From Sergeia podlipaevii (taxonomy: Eukaryota; Euglenozoa; Kinetoplastea; Trypanosomatida; Trypanosomatidae), in the NCBI GenBank assembly GCA_030849805.1, contig JASANZ010002263.1, forward strand, positions 62,001 through 126,000: a stretch of 64,000 nt of DNA. Direction: 5' to 3'. Of the stretch, positions 37,875 through 48,400 are shown piece by piece (the stretch's first letter is position 1; each line of letters begins with the position of its first letter). The translations under genes were made by a program, and so were the position numbers. The notes under the pieces were generated by a model, which was not told where the DNA came from, searched no databases, and was given only the letters and a program-made list of their open reading frames with translations.

Positions 37875-39245
37875 TTAGACGTAGTAGCTGTCATTGTCAG
37901 AGTCGTCAATTTCTTCTTCGTCGTCCTCCTCTCCACCATCAGCGGCCTTGTCGTCGACGGCAGTCACAGCCGTCAACGGTGGGGCGGTCAGCTTGCTAGA
38001 AACGATAGTTCCCTCACTGCTTGTGTACTCCGTACCGTACATCTTCAAAAACGACGCGTAGATGTTATTAAAATAGAGGCGATTGTTGTTTCTCAAGTGG
38101 TACGCCTTCACCACATTCTGCATGAGATGTGCAACTGTGAGGGGCCCAATGCCGCCAGGAGTTGGCGTCACCGCCGCCACCACATCCATCACAGACTCCA
38201 TATCAATATCACCGCAGAGCCGGGAACGAGGCTTTCTCGAGTTATCCACGTTACCAACAGGCGCGTCCAACTCGTTGATCGCAACATCAATCACGATGGC
38301 GCCTTCCTTAACGAAGCTCCTATCAAACACGTTCGCCTTGCCGTACGCGGTGACCAACACATCTGCGGTTGTCATGAGAGACCGCAGCTGCTCAAGAGAG
38401 TTGCTCCGGCTGCACAGCGTCACAGAAAACGAATCCTCTTTCTGTAGCAGAGCAGCAGTGGGGACACCCACCACCATGCTCTTATTCACAATCACCGCGT
38501 GCATGTCCTTCTTCTTGCCACTTCCCTTGTTACACTCACCGCCGCTACTACCGGGGGCAAGAAAAAAACCGTCTTGGCGGTTGAGATATGAAAAAAGAAG
38601 GGTGCGTACGGCAAGCGCCGCGCAGGGGATAAAAAAATTGCGCTCGTGAGAGCGTCGAGCGACAGTGCTAAATACCCCCGTGTTCGTTGCTACTAAAAGA
38701 TCATCCACCTTGCCAGAAGGAGACGCAGATGCAGACGCTGCCGCCGCCGCCGCCGCAGCAGCTGCAGCTGCTGCCTCCTCCTCCTCCTCCTCACTCTGGC
38801 GTGTCAGAGCGCACACCACGGAGTTGTGGTCTTGAATGAAAAGATTACCACAATTGAGAGGATGCAGTCCGTCAACGTCCTTGGCGGGGTGGATGTGAAA
38901 GAGCGCCGGTCTAGCTCGCAGGTGAGGTGGCAAAGGCAGCTGCAGCAGAACGCCATCCACGTTCTTGTTACTGTTCACAGAAGCCAAGGTGCGATGCAGA
39001 CGAGATTGGGAGACGTCTTCTGGAAGCCGCACCAGCTCCACATGGATCCCGCACTGTTCCGCTGCGATGCGTTTATTCTTTATGTATCGCAGAGAGTCCG
39101 CGCGAGAGCCTACAAGCACCACCGCAAGCACAGGCGGCCGTGCAAGCAGCGCCGTCTCCTGTCGAATACGACGACGAATTTCATTGCTGAGCCCGAGGCC
39201 AGAAAGCAGCTCAGCTCGACGGGTAATAGTTGTGCATCGCAGCAT
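37875..39245 (-). CDS. divergent methylenetetrahydrofolate dehydrogenase/cyclohydrolase (FolD-like)
   Basis: A 456-residue FolD homologue of one-carbon folate metabolism; FolD proteins usually have about 290-300. Kept features: Tyr54 and Lys58 in YIKNK (catalytic pair), Gln102 in DGVLLQLPL, Asp125 in KDVDGL, and PGGIGPLT (363-370). Changed features: PCTPxG becomes PCAALA (207-212), and the dinucleotide-site GRS becomes NKS (254-256). An insert of six Glu and thirteen Ala (152-170) plus a basic Gly-rich loop separates the halves. The C-terminus is acidic. The N-terminus (MLRCTTITRR) could be a short mitochondrial presequence. The ATG at 39245 follows a textbook splice acceptor; the longer frame starts at a non-ATG codon upstream of that acceptor. 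It may be the less active of two paralogues. Confidence 0.85.
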   Translation of the reverse strand: MLRCTTITRRAELLSGLGLSNEIRRRIRQETALLARPPVLAVVLVGSRADSLRYIKNKRIAAEQCGIHVELVRLPEDVSQSRLHRTLASVNSNKNVDGVLLQLPLPPHLRARPALFHIHPAKDVDGLHPLNCGNLFIQDHNSVVCALTRQSEEEEEEAAAAAAAAAAAAASASASPSGKVDDLLVATNTGVFSTVARRSHERNFFIPCAALAVRTLLFSYLNRQDGFFLAPGSSGGECNKGSGKKKDMHAVIVNKSMVVGVPTAALLQKEDSFSVTLCSRSNSLEQLRSLMTTADVLVTAYGKANVFDRSFVKEGAIVIDVAINELDAPVGNVDNSRKPRSRLCGDIDMESVMDVVAAVTPTPGGIGPLTVAHLMQNVVKAYHLRNNNRLYFNNIYASFLKMYGTEYTSSEGTIVSSKLTAPPLTAVTAVDDKAADGGEEDDEEEIDDSDNDSYYV

Positions 39246-39845
39246 GTGCTTGCGTCGGCAAAGAATACGAAAATGAAGACGGGAACTTCTAGAAAAAAAA
39301 AAGAGAGGTACACAAAACTGAGTTGTACAACTCACGCAACAGTGCTACGCCAGAGTATAAGTTGTTAGTAATCTGATATATTAAAAGAAAGAAAAAAATT
39401 AAAAAAAAAGGAAAATGTTTGGCTTTATATATTCTGTGAGTGTATGTATATATGTATAGGCAAGTGTATGTGCTCCTTTCTACATGACACGCAACGTAAA
39501 TGAATAAAAATAAAATAAAAAGCAGAAAGGAAAATATAGAGTATGACTTAACAATAAAGCACAAGATTGAATTCCCAAAGCGATAATGCTGATGTGTATA
39601 TATTTCTCGCCTCCCCCTCTCTCCCCCTCCCCTCCTCTCTCCCGCCCTCACAGAGCGCGATACATCGTTCCTATCAGATGAAGAAGAGAAAAAAGTATTT
39701 TTTTTTATTTTTTATGTGCCTGTGTACAGTTCTGCAGCTTTTTATCATCAAAATGGTGTTGATGAAAATGTGAATGAGAAGAATAGCGAATGAGAAGAAA
39801 AGGAAAGTGAAGTATCTGAATGGGTAAACAGTGAATGATTACATT
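39246..39845. other. spacer between coiled-coil and FolD-like genes
   Basis: FolD splice signal, A-tracts, a CT/CCCTC-rich stretch (39608-39650) and a T-run (39698-39706). No gene seen. Confidence 0.7.
39289..39307 (-). promoter_or_regulatory. predicted trans-splice acceptor for the FolD-like gene
   Basis: The coding strand reads CTCTCTTTTTTTTTCTAG, AG at 39289-39290, giving a 43-base 5' UTR. The clearest acceptor in the window; it rules out the N-terminal extension. Confidence 0.7.
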
Positions 39846-40535
39846 TTAGAACGAGCTCGTATCCAATATGTAGCGTAAGAGAGTCTCCTCAAGCGAAGTG
39901 AGCGAGGTACCTTCACCATCATCTGGCACTGCCTTTAGCACCTTCACTACACGATCCGACATGGATGAACCGCTCTCTTTTTCCTCGTTGGGCAAGCTCG
40001 CAAGCAGCGCCTTCACAGACATTTCGAGAGAGCCACAGACGTGCCGCCGCCAACTAGGAAGCTCCAGCGCTGGCTTTAATGTGCGCAGCATGGCATGAGC
40101 GCGTGTTGATTGAGCATCGTCGCTACGAGTCCCACTGCTACCAGCACTGAATAAAGCTTCCAAACTTTCCTGTTTGGCGGCCACCGCACTGGATTGAGCC
40201 ATGTGCTCTTCCACTGCCGCTCGGGCAGCTAAGGCGCGCCTCTGCGCGACCTGCGTCTCCGCCATGTGCGAAGACGCCATTCTAAAAGCCTCCTGCTCCT
40301 TTTGCGCTGCCCTCAGGGTACAGGCATCAGCCTCGGTTGCACTCAGCTTTGCCGCCAGGACAGCTTCCTGTGCCACACGGAGCTTCTCTTTGGCCTCTGC
40401 ACGCCTTTGATCAAGAAGATGCAAACGCTCCCGACGCTCCTGTGCCTTTGACTGAAGGGAAGAGAGCTCGCTGAGAAAAGAGTGTACCTCATCCCCTTTG
40501 CCGAGTTCAGTAATGCGCGCAGGATGTGCATCCAT
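39846..40535 (-). CDS. hypothetical coiled-coil protein, 229 residues
   Basis: Not recognised. Residues about 20-125 form an uninterrupted heptad-like coiled coil rich in Ala, Glu, Gln, Arg and Leu (SLQSKAQERRERLHLLDQRR onward). The C-terminal third is a short helical region with a Trp-Arg-Arg-His motif and acidic linkers. No signal peptide or membrane span. The ATG at 40535 is followed by an intact frame. The nearest pyrimidine tract has no AG before the ATG, so the acceptor is probably the upstream one at 40605. Probably cytoskeletal or scaffold, which is inference from the coiled coil only. Confidence 0.8.
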   Translation of the reverse strand: MDAHPARITELGKGDEVHSFLSELSSLQSKAQERRERLHLLDQRRAEAKEKLRVAQEAVLAAKLSATEADACTLRAAQKEQEAFRMASSHMAETQVAQRRALAARAAVEEHMAQSSAVAAKQESLEALFSAGSSGTRSDDAQSTRAHAMLRTLKPALELPSWRRHVCGSLEMSVKALLASLPNEEKESGSSMSDRVVKVLKAVPDDGEGTSLTSLEETLLRYILDTSSF

Positions 40536-40604
40536 ATATATATGTGTGTGTGTGAAAAGATTTTAAAAAAAGGAAAAAAAAACGAGCAGGTCGACCTTTA
40601 ACAA

Positions 40605-40641
40605 CTTATACATACCCATGAAAACAAAAAAAAAAATAAGA
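40605..40641 (-). promoter_or_regulatory. predicted trans-splice acceptor for the coiled-coil gene
   Basis: A T-rich tract on the coding strand (40621-40641) is followed by TATAAG, AG at 40605-40606, giving a 69-base 5' UTR that holds a second pyrimidine tract. Confidence 0.4.
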
Positions 40642-41100
40642 TAGGGAGAGAGTGATGAAGTGAATATGCTTGTTGTACCTCAAATCAAAGATGCAGGGCC
40701 ACAAAGAGAAAAAAGCAAAAAGAAAAAAAAATGAACGAAACTCAATATGGATTGAGTCACTGCGTTCCAGCAGACGCAGTAAGAGTCTACAAAAACTTCA
40801 TTTTGAACATTAACTATATATTTACGCCTGGTGTGCATGCTGCAAGTACGTACGCATGGCTCATCTTGCGCAAAAAAATAAAGGAAACAGTGCACTCAGC
40901 TGCCTCACCTCCCCCACAAACGCTATAACATAGCATGCTGCTTGACGAAGCTTCCCCCTATGAGGCGCTGATTGAACCCAATCATAACAAGGGGAAGAAT
41001 TGTAAAAGAATAACTTCCACGCGCAAGTGCACACATATTTTTTTTCTGTACAGATCATATCTCGCCAGAGCGTATGAACAAAAATCGCGCACAAGTCAGC

Positions 41101-41126
41101 ATATATATATATATATATATATATAT
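41101..41126. repeat. AT dinucleotide microsatellite
   Basis: Thirteen AT units in the spacer downstream of the 440-residue gene. Confidence 0.95.
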
Positions 41127-41691
41127 TTGCTTAAAGGTCATTACAATGCGTATTCATGAGCTGAAAAATTCAAGGGAGGTTGGAGGCCGCAATCAAGGAA
41201 ACAGAAGGATAATAAAAATGGAGAGGGTGCACTAATACATTGTGACAGTAAACGCTTGCGCATCAACAAACAAGAGCCACACCGCCTCTTCAAGCGAAAC
41301 AGTACTGGCAAAAAAAAAAAGGTGAAAAAAAATATGGTGAATAATAATAATAATAACAAAAATAAAGTATAAAGCATACATCATACATATATTGGGTTCG
41401 CAATTGTATTGCAGAACACCCACACATACACTACCCCTGCACACACACACACACTCTCTCTCTCGGTCCCAAAGACAAAGAAGAAATACACACGCACACG
41501 CTGATGTATATAAAGCGCCAGCAACAAGACACTGTGTGTAATATACTTAACTGTGGATTGCAAAGCAAAAAAAAACAAATACAAAAATGTACGCCCTCGC
41601 TAATATTCTTCATACTCTAAAAGGAGATGTATATATATATATATAGAGAGAGAGAGAGATAGATAAACGCAATAGAGGAGAAAACATATCC

Positions 41692-43014
41692 TCACAAATC
41701 ACTCGAGGGCACAAGACAACTCTCAGAGAAGAGGTAATGCTCATTTCTAAGTACCGTCCACACCGTCATGCGTGTACCACCGTCCACAGCCACAACCGGT
41801 TGATTAATGCCTCGCCTCGTAATAGTCGGCAGCGTTGAAGACGAGCAGCAGCACCCTTCACGTACCTTAGAGCTGCTTGCGAAGCTACCAGAGCTGCCAG
41901 TACCATCGCAACACACCACCTCACCCGCGGCCATTACACTAGGCAGCTGCCCCGGCAGCAGTGCCACAGCAGTCCTGGCAGACAAACATTCTTCAGAGGC
42001 TTTCTTTAAGCGTCTTTGCATCCGCCAGCTCCCATACATACTAGGTTCCTGCTTCACGATGGAAGCTGCACGAGGACTTGTTGCACTACTGGACTGAACG
42101 AGGGTTGCAACGCTACTTCTCGCAGTAGGCTTCTTCTTTGATGACTGCTCGATTAACTGATGTCGCCGCTCCTCCTGGCGGGCAAACATCACTCGCCGCA
42201 CGCACGGACGGCGTAGGACGCTTGAAGGGTAATAAGGGCAATCCTCGGCATACCGGTACGGGCATGGTGAAGCCGCCATGTAGTCAATCTTTTGACCCAC
42301 TGCCCCACGCATGCCAATGTAGGTGGGCCGATATTCAGAAATGTTGAGTTCAAGCGCCGCGGTGATCTCCTGGCGGTAAAGGTACTCTCGGCGCACTCGC
42401 TCTGCCTCAACGATGACATCAACCGCTCGCTGTTGGAAGAGAGCATGGCCATCAACGTAAAAAAGCATTTCCAGCGTTCTCTTATGCTCACGCGCGCGGA
42501 GCCTAATCGCTTCTCGCGCCTCCTGCTCCTCACATTCAATATGTCGCACGGCGTCCTCAAAGCAATGCGCCGCCCACAACTGCTTTGCCTTCGCCGCTGC
42601 CTCCTCATTTGTCATGGCGACATCACGAAATTGTGAAAAGGAGCAAATGGAGACCGCCGAAGCCTCCATGCGCCGCACAATATCACTGAAGGCTTCCTGC
42701 TCTTCCGATTGCAAGCTGATTCTAGACTTCTGTTGTTTCATGGTCAAGGTCTTTACCTTCTGCTGAAGCGGCCTGGGTTGCCCTAGGTTTCTCGGCGAAC
42801 CCGCTGACGGCATACAGAAGTCACTGTCGCTAAATGCGCAATCAAAGGTGGAAGCGATATCGACTTTTCGGCCGCGCAGCAGTGACGTAATGGATTGCGC
42901 AAAATTAGAGCTGCCGGTGAGGTCATTGGTGGAATGACGGGATCGATTTCCTGAAGCCGGACGATTGCCTCGTAACTTTGGCGTAGGAGCGCGCTTTGAG
43001 CGAGAGTCGTGCAT
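41692..43014 (-). CDS. hypothetical protein, 440 residues
   Basis: Not recognised. Basic, Ser-rich N-terminus (MHDSRSKRAPTPKLRG), then a helical core (about 105-265) rich in Glu, Arg and Ala with charged helices (CEEQEAREAIRLRAREHKRT). A Tyr/Pro/Cys cluster follows (CPYRYAEDCPYYP), then a disordered Ser-rich C-terminal half. No catalytic motif. An apparent hydrophobic leader upstream is spurious: it needs a GTG start and is the translated pyrimidine tract of the 5' flank. That tract runs up to the ATG without an AG, so either the acceptor lies upstream (TCACTAG near 43072) or the real start is an internal Met. Confidence 0.75.
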   Translation of the reverse strand: MHDSRSKRAPTPKLRGNRPASGNRSRHSTNDLTGSSNFAQSITSLLRGRKVDIASTFDCAFSDSDFCMPSAGSPRNLGQPRPLQQKVKTLTMKQQKSRISLQSEEQEAFSDIVRRMEASAVSICSFSQFRDVAMTNEEAAAKAKQLWAAHCFEDAVRHIECEEQEAREAIRLRAREHKRTLEMLFYVDGHALFQQRAVDVIVEAERVRREYLYRQEITAALELNISEYRPTYIGMRGAVGQKIDYMAASPCPYRYAEDCPYYPSSVLRRPCVRRVMFARQEERRHQLIEQSSKKKPTARSSVATLVQSSSATSPRAASIVKQEPSMYGSWRMQRRLKKASEECLSARTAVALLPGQLPSVMAAGEVVCCDGTGSSGSFASSSKVREGCCCSSSTLPTITRRGINQPVVAVDGGTRMTVWTVLRNEHYLFSESCLVPSSDL

Positions 43015-43647
43015 AAGAAGCAGATGGGAGAATAAAAGAAAAAGGACGGGGAGGAGCACAAGCAACAACACCTAGTGAGGACTATCTTTGAATCGCCTTC
43101 ACACTGATCTAGGTCCCAATGAGTTAGTCTACAATGTGCAAGTGCTTCAAAGACGATGCAAGAAGAAGAAGAGAAAGAGAGTAATGAAAGAGAGAAGGAG
43201 AAGGAAATTTAGTATATGTAATAATAATAATAATAATAATAAAAACAGTCACTACGAAGTGTCATCAAAAAAAAAAAAGTGTAAAAGGCATTTCCGACAG
43301 TCAAGATACAAACATTAAACCGAAAAAAAAACAGAAAAAGAAAAGCAATAATCGGCCTTCTCACCCATTTGACTTCTAGAATTAATTTTCATCAAAACAA
43401 TCTAGCACGATGCAACAGGAACAAGAACAACAAGAACAGAAAAAAAAAGGCACTCAAAAGCACATCAAAAATGTGTATCGTGTGTATACAGTACAAGATC
43501 TAAAATGAAAAATGAAGGGTAGTGGCAAATGGAGAAGCAAAAAAAAAAGAGGGAGAGACACATGCATGGAAATAGTAGCAACAACAACAAAAGAAAAAAA
43601 AGAAAATGGCATCACTCTTTTTGTTTTTGCATGCAAACATATAGGTG
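43015..43647. other. spacer between EF-hand-like and 440-residue genes
   Basis: An AAT repeat (43220-43242), A-tracts and GAA/GA-rich stretches. No gene seen. Confidence 0.7.
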
Positions 43648-44565
43648 TTAACAATCCATGAGCACAGAGAGAAACTCGTCGTATGTGATGCCACTTCGAA
43701 AGCTCTCGCCACTGGAGGAGTCACCACCACGACCATCACCATCCTCTGTAATCACCTTTTTCGATTCAAAAAGTGCCCTCACAGCGCGTGCCACATCGGC
43801 GTCTAGACTGCTACCTGTCGTCCTGCGAGTCAAGTGCTGTATCTCCTCCACTGTGTGCACCTTCATGCCAGTTGCTGTCACCACATCTCCGCCAGTTACC
43901 TGTACGCACTCGCGGTACACCTGCTCAAGTGAGCCCGAAAGAAGGCGAAAGGCGGGAGTGCGCTTCAGCTGAGAAAGCGCAGAGAACTTTTCCGTCTCGT
44001 ACTCCGCGCGTGCCATGGAGGTGCTGCACCGCGGGGTCGTTCCCTGCTGCTCCTCACCAAAGAAGTCCGCCTCCGTCAAGGGATTAGGCAGCTCCACGCT
44101 GGAGCACCGAGGGCCAGACGGCACAGCATCTGCAATGCGTGAGGAGCTACTGTCCTCCTGCTCTTCATGAAAAAAGAGATGGTCTATAACAGCACACACT
44201 TCACTCAGTGTAGAGCCTGAAGGCATGATGGTAGACGCAACAGTGCTCCAAGGACGGCAGGTCACCGCTGTATAGGCGCTACGTATCCGAGAGATACTCA
44301 CAGCGCTGTTCTCCGAATGTCCAGCAATACCACCCCCTGGTCCCCTATTTTGACTATGTTCCTTTCCATACGCATCCGATGGGCAGCTAGAAGGAAAGAG
44401 AGCGTCCAGCAGTGGCTGCACGGTGCACAGGCGAATACGACCGCACTCCTCTGTGTCCCACGCGCTAAACAGCAGCGCTGCCTGCTGTTTCTTCACGGCT
44501 AGAAGTCTTCGAAGGAAGTGTGATGCGTCCATCTCTGATGAGTGACCTTCATCGAGAGCTACCAT
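43648..44565 (-). CDS. hypothetical protein with degenerate EF-hand-like segments, 305 residues
   Basis: Residues about 15-55 have an EF-hand-like helix-loop-helix (LLFSAWDTEECGRIRL) whose loop keeps Asp, Glu and Gly but lacks the final Glu. The C-terminus (GITYDEFLSVLMD) looks like the outgoing helix of a second EF-hand. The middle is Ser-rich, with VQVTGGDVVTA and a basic segment. Calcium binding is doubtful. The ATG at 44565 is chosen because the longer frame starts with TTG; a second Met eleven codons in is possible. No family name can be given. Confidence 0.72.
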   Translation of the reverse strand: MVALDEGHSSEMDASHFLRRLLAVKKQQAALLFSAWDTEECGRIRLCTVQPLLDALFPSSCPSDAYGKEHSQNRGPGGGIAGHSENSAVSISRIRSAYTAVTCRPWSTVASTIMPSGSTLSEVCAVIDHLFFHEEQEDSSSSRIADAVPSGPRCSSVELPNPLTEADFFGEEQQGTTPRCSTSMARAEYETEKFSALSQLKRTPAFRLLSGSLEQVYRECVQVTGGDVVTATGMKVHTVEEIQHLTRRTTGSSLDADVARAVRALFESKKVITEDGDGRGGDSSSGESFRSGITYDEFLSVLMDC

Positions 44566-45407
44566 TTGTGAGTAGACAGACAAAACAATGTTCCCTATCT
44601 TACCTTTGCTCAATGCAAAACGCTTTAACTAATTATTGTAGCTATAAAGGGTTTATTCTTTTCTTTTCGTATTTGTTGATCAAGTTATATATGCTTGCTC
44701 TTCCCTTGTTTCCCTTGAATGAATTCCTCCCAGAAAGAAAAAAATCAGATATGAAGAATACGTGCCTTGCCGCAATGATGTACTTATTTTTGTTTCATAT
44801 ATCACGGTTGAGGCATCGTACAGCAATAGTAAAAAAAAAAAAAACGAATAGATAACGATCAGATTTGATGGGCATAGATTGTAGGGAAAGAAATAATATG
44901 TCAAAAATCTTATCCGCAGTGACCGTCAAAAACTCTCTCACCACGTTTATTCTACAACCATGTAAAAAGGGAAAATTGTTTTTTTTTTCTTAGATATATC
45001 GAGCATCCATATTCCTGATCAACACTTGGAAAAAAATGGTCTGCAAAATGTGATCAGGTTTATTATCATTTGTTAATCTATATCAGCCTCCAGCTCCACT
45101 CAGCGAAAGAAACACATACAAAAAAAAAAAAGAAGGAACGAGAGAGAAAAAAAAAACAAGTTTCGCATACGCGCCTATTGTGGTGTCCTCTTTCCAGACA
45201 ATTGCAAGCTCCCCTTCTCATTTTGTACTTCTCCTCCCGTGCGCGCCTCTTCGTGAGTGGTTTCAACAAAAAAAAAAACAAAAAAAAATTAGTCACGCAT
45301 CACGCGAATTGCATAACTGCAAGCTAAAAGTTCCATGACTTTTTATTCTTTTCCTCCTCCTCCTCCTATCCTTTTTACTCCTTCACACATTCGTCCGTAC
45401 CACGCGA
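44566..45407. other. spacer between nucleoporin-like and EF-hand-like genes
   Basis: A-tracts and T/C-rich plus-strand stretches; a CCT repeat (45352-45367) just beyond the nucleoporin stop. No gene seen. Confidence 0.7.
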
Positions 45408-48400
45408 CTAGGCAGACCCACTCCAGAACGCCGTCAGCCACGACGCCATCAAGTTAAGCTCCTCCGCTGCCAGCACTGTCTCGCAAATGCGCGTCAGCAC
45501 CGCCCGCTCTTGTAGAGGAGCAGCCGCCATGATTGCCCGCCCAGTCGCCGTCCTCATCAAACCATCCGCCACCTCACGTTCACTGACGCCATCGCGTAGA
45601 ATCCGCATGAGCGAATCCGCATCGTACGCGCGGCAACGACGGATTATCTGAACCAGGAGGTCCTCACTGAGTGCCTCGTGTGTCTGGCTAGCCACCGATG
45701 CTGCCGCCACCCACGCCTCTACGCTCTCCTTCGCCACAAGGCGCTGCACAAGCTCCTGCGGGCCCAGAACCGTGCTGGCGTAGTCAGGCAGCAAGTGATC
45801 ACGCTGCGCTGCAGTGCAAGCAGCTGCCAGCTCTAGTTCATTGTAGCGGCCTCCTTCTGGAGCACCGGCGGCCACCCACGCAAGCCGAGCGATGGCCAAG
45901 GAACGGCAACAGTGAGACAGTTGGTCCGTGCTGTACGCGACTGTCTGGTTAGAGAGAGGCACTTGGCGGCCTTCCTGGATAAGCGCATCGAAGCGCTGCG
46001 GAGCGGCCAGCCAGAGAAGATGCGGCGCGTGTTCCTCCAGGAAAGCGTCACGAACTGCAGTCGCCGCTGGCACCGCTGGGGTAATGGAAGGAAGACAGAG
46101 CAGTTCCCATTCGCGGCCAGATCGCCAGAGACCCTCTAGAGCAAATCCGTACATGTGCGGGTTCGCAACGCAGAAGTCCCGCAGTTTTGCATACGTACCA
46201 GTAGCGTTGTGCTCCTCCTCAAGCGGGTCCTCCACCGGGGAGGCGAGAGACATCGCCAAGAGCACGTCGACGGCGTCAAAGAGAAGAGCAAGTGCCTCGC
46301 ACACATTGAGGATGCGACGACCAAGTTCGGGACAGTAGTGTGGGGCACGCGGGGCACTATACGGATATCCAAAAGGCGTTGTAACCAAGGGTGCACGAAG
46401 TAATGTACGCATCAACGCGGCTGAGTAGTAGTCTCTCGCCTGCGCCCCACTCGTGTGTGCCTCCTCGCTGCCAGCGCTGTGATGATTGGAGAAGGCAAAA
46501 TATTCCAAGTAGGCGGTGAGGTCCAGCAGCTCGCACTGGTCCCGAGTAGTTATAGAGTTCGAAGACGACGGAAAGACTGTTTTTTGTTTCGTCACTGCTG
46601 CCACGCCATCATCGCCGCTGGCGTTACGAGGAGCATTCTCAACGGTGGCAGCTAGCGCGTTGCTGAGCGTGACGCAGATAAAGCTAAAGTCAAAGTCCAG
46701 TGAGGTGGCCACACCGCCCGAGGCGGTCCACAACAGCGATCGAACGCGTCGGTTCATCTTGTAATACTTGCGCATGTCATCACGGGACTCCGCTGTCGTC
46801 TGAGCAACAATGACGTGAAGACACGCTACAGTATAAGCATCAGCAAACTTCTCATCGCTAGGGAGCGCGGCGCTACCCTGAGCGTCGACAAGATACTTGG
46901 CTGCGGCCGATAACAGAGAAGGGAGGTTCGCTGCATTGGCAAACACCAGCTCCGCAGCAGTCGCTTCAGCAGCGGCGTCACCAAGACGCTCGCGAATCGC
47001 TCTCGCCACCTCCATCACACAGTAGCGCAGCATCCTCTGGCAACGCTCCATGTGCGCGGCAGACTGTACCACCTTTACTGGAGCGGAAGGCGTCATGCCA
47101 AAAACGGCAAAGGGGCGTGGGAAAGCAGCAAACGCGTCACTAGATGCCTCAGCGATGGAGCCCACATTCTGCAAGCTACGTAGTGCAACCAGCCCGAGCA
47201 AGGCCTCTTGAGTAGAGATGAGCTGCGCTACGGTGCTCGCACATAGCATCCCCAGGACGCCTTCCTCGCCTGATTCAAGAATGGCAGCAACAAAACGACG
47301 GTGGGACTGCTGGCGACGGCGCAGTTGGCGTGTCACGTGCAGGATAATGTTCTCGTCCTCTGAGTTCAGGTCCGCGCGGGCCCAGTTGCCGCTGTGCAGT
47401 GTGTGCTCGGTCGCCATATCCTCGCTCGTGCCGAGTACAGCGGAGTCCAGCGATAGTCTCTCATCCACCTTCACGCTCGCCACAATAGAGGCAAGAAGTC
47501 TACCAGCGTCTACATCGTCCTCAGCGTCTCCCAAAAAGGCGCGGCGAAGACGGCTTGTTTCAGGTACGACGGCACCGTTGCTGCCTCCTGCTCCTCTTGC
47601 ATGCCGTTCATAAACAGACTCGACGGTGACAACAGGACCATCGGGGCCCAGTGAAACAACCGAGTCATCAGGAAGCAGCACGCTTCCGTACACGTGGCTC
47701 ATTCCCTCTAGCACGATTGTGTCCTCGCTTGCACACGGGTTGCGTACGCCAACTTGGTTGTTCACACGAACACAGAAGTGACGGATGAAAATGATCGCAC
47801 TGATGCGGCTGTCATCGACGTACATACGAATGTGTTGACGCGGGGTATCGCGCGCTGCGTGCACAACGTCCGAGATGGTGTTGATCACGACATAGTTCAC
47901 TACTTGACCAGCGCTTGAGGCAAGTGATACAAGAATCAGTGCGGGCAACTCTGCTTCACTGCGGGGCTCAGTGAGAAAGAGCACCCACACCTTGTGGCGA
48001 CTCTCCGCAACACACACAATACTACCCGCACGGTTCAGCGAACGCTGAATGTTCGTGCACCAGCGAGCCCGCACATGCGCCTCGCGGCTGCCAAACGGAC
48101 CATACTCAAGCATGTACACCTCCGACGCCGCATTTGCCGCCACCAGCTCGTCCGCGTACTGCTGACGGATCACTAGATGAGTAAAGGAGAAAGAATCCTC
48201 ACTCGCTACACTATAGGAGGCCCCGCAGCTGTCATTCTCGCTTTCATACATTTGGCTGCCTCTATTGTTATTATTACTGGTGCTACCACCACCGCCAACG
48301 AGCGACTTGATCGCGCTCCACCACGAATTGCCACCGCCACTAGCCCTCAGGGGCTTGCCAGGTGATGTAGGCTCGGCGTTGAGATAACGAACTGGAGAAG

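Larger units (their letters stand above)
40536..41691. other. 1.2 kb spacer, no supported gene
   Basis: A TA repeat (41101-41126), an AAT repeat (41341-41356), CA repeats (41440-41456), TA then GA repeats (41629-41659) and A-tracts. Short ORFs appear by chance. Confidence 0.65.

Noticed and set aside
43015..43071. Signal-peptide-like Leu-rich leader on the 440-residue protein
   Set aside because: Needs a GTG start and is the translated pyrimidine tract of the 5' flank.
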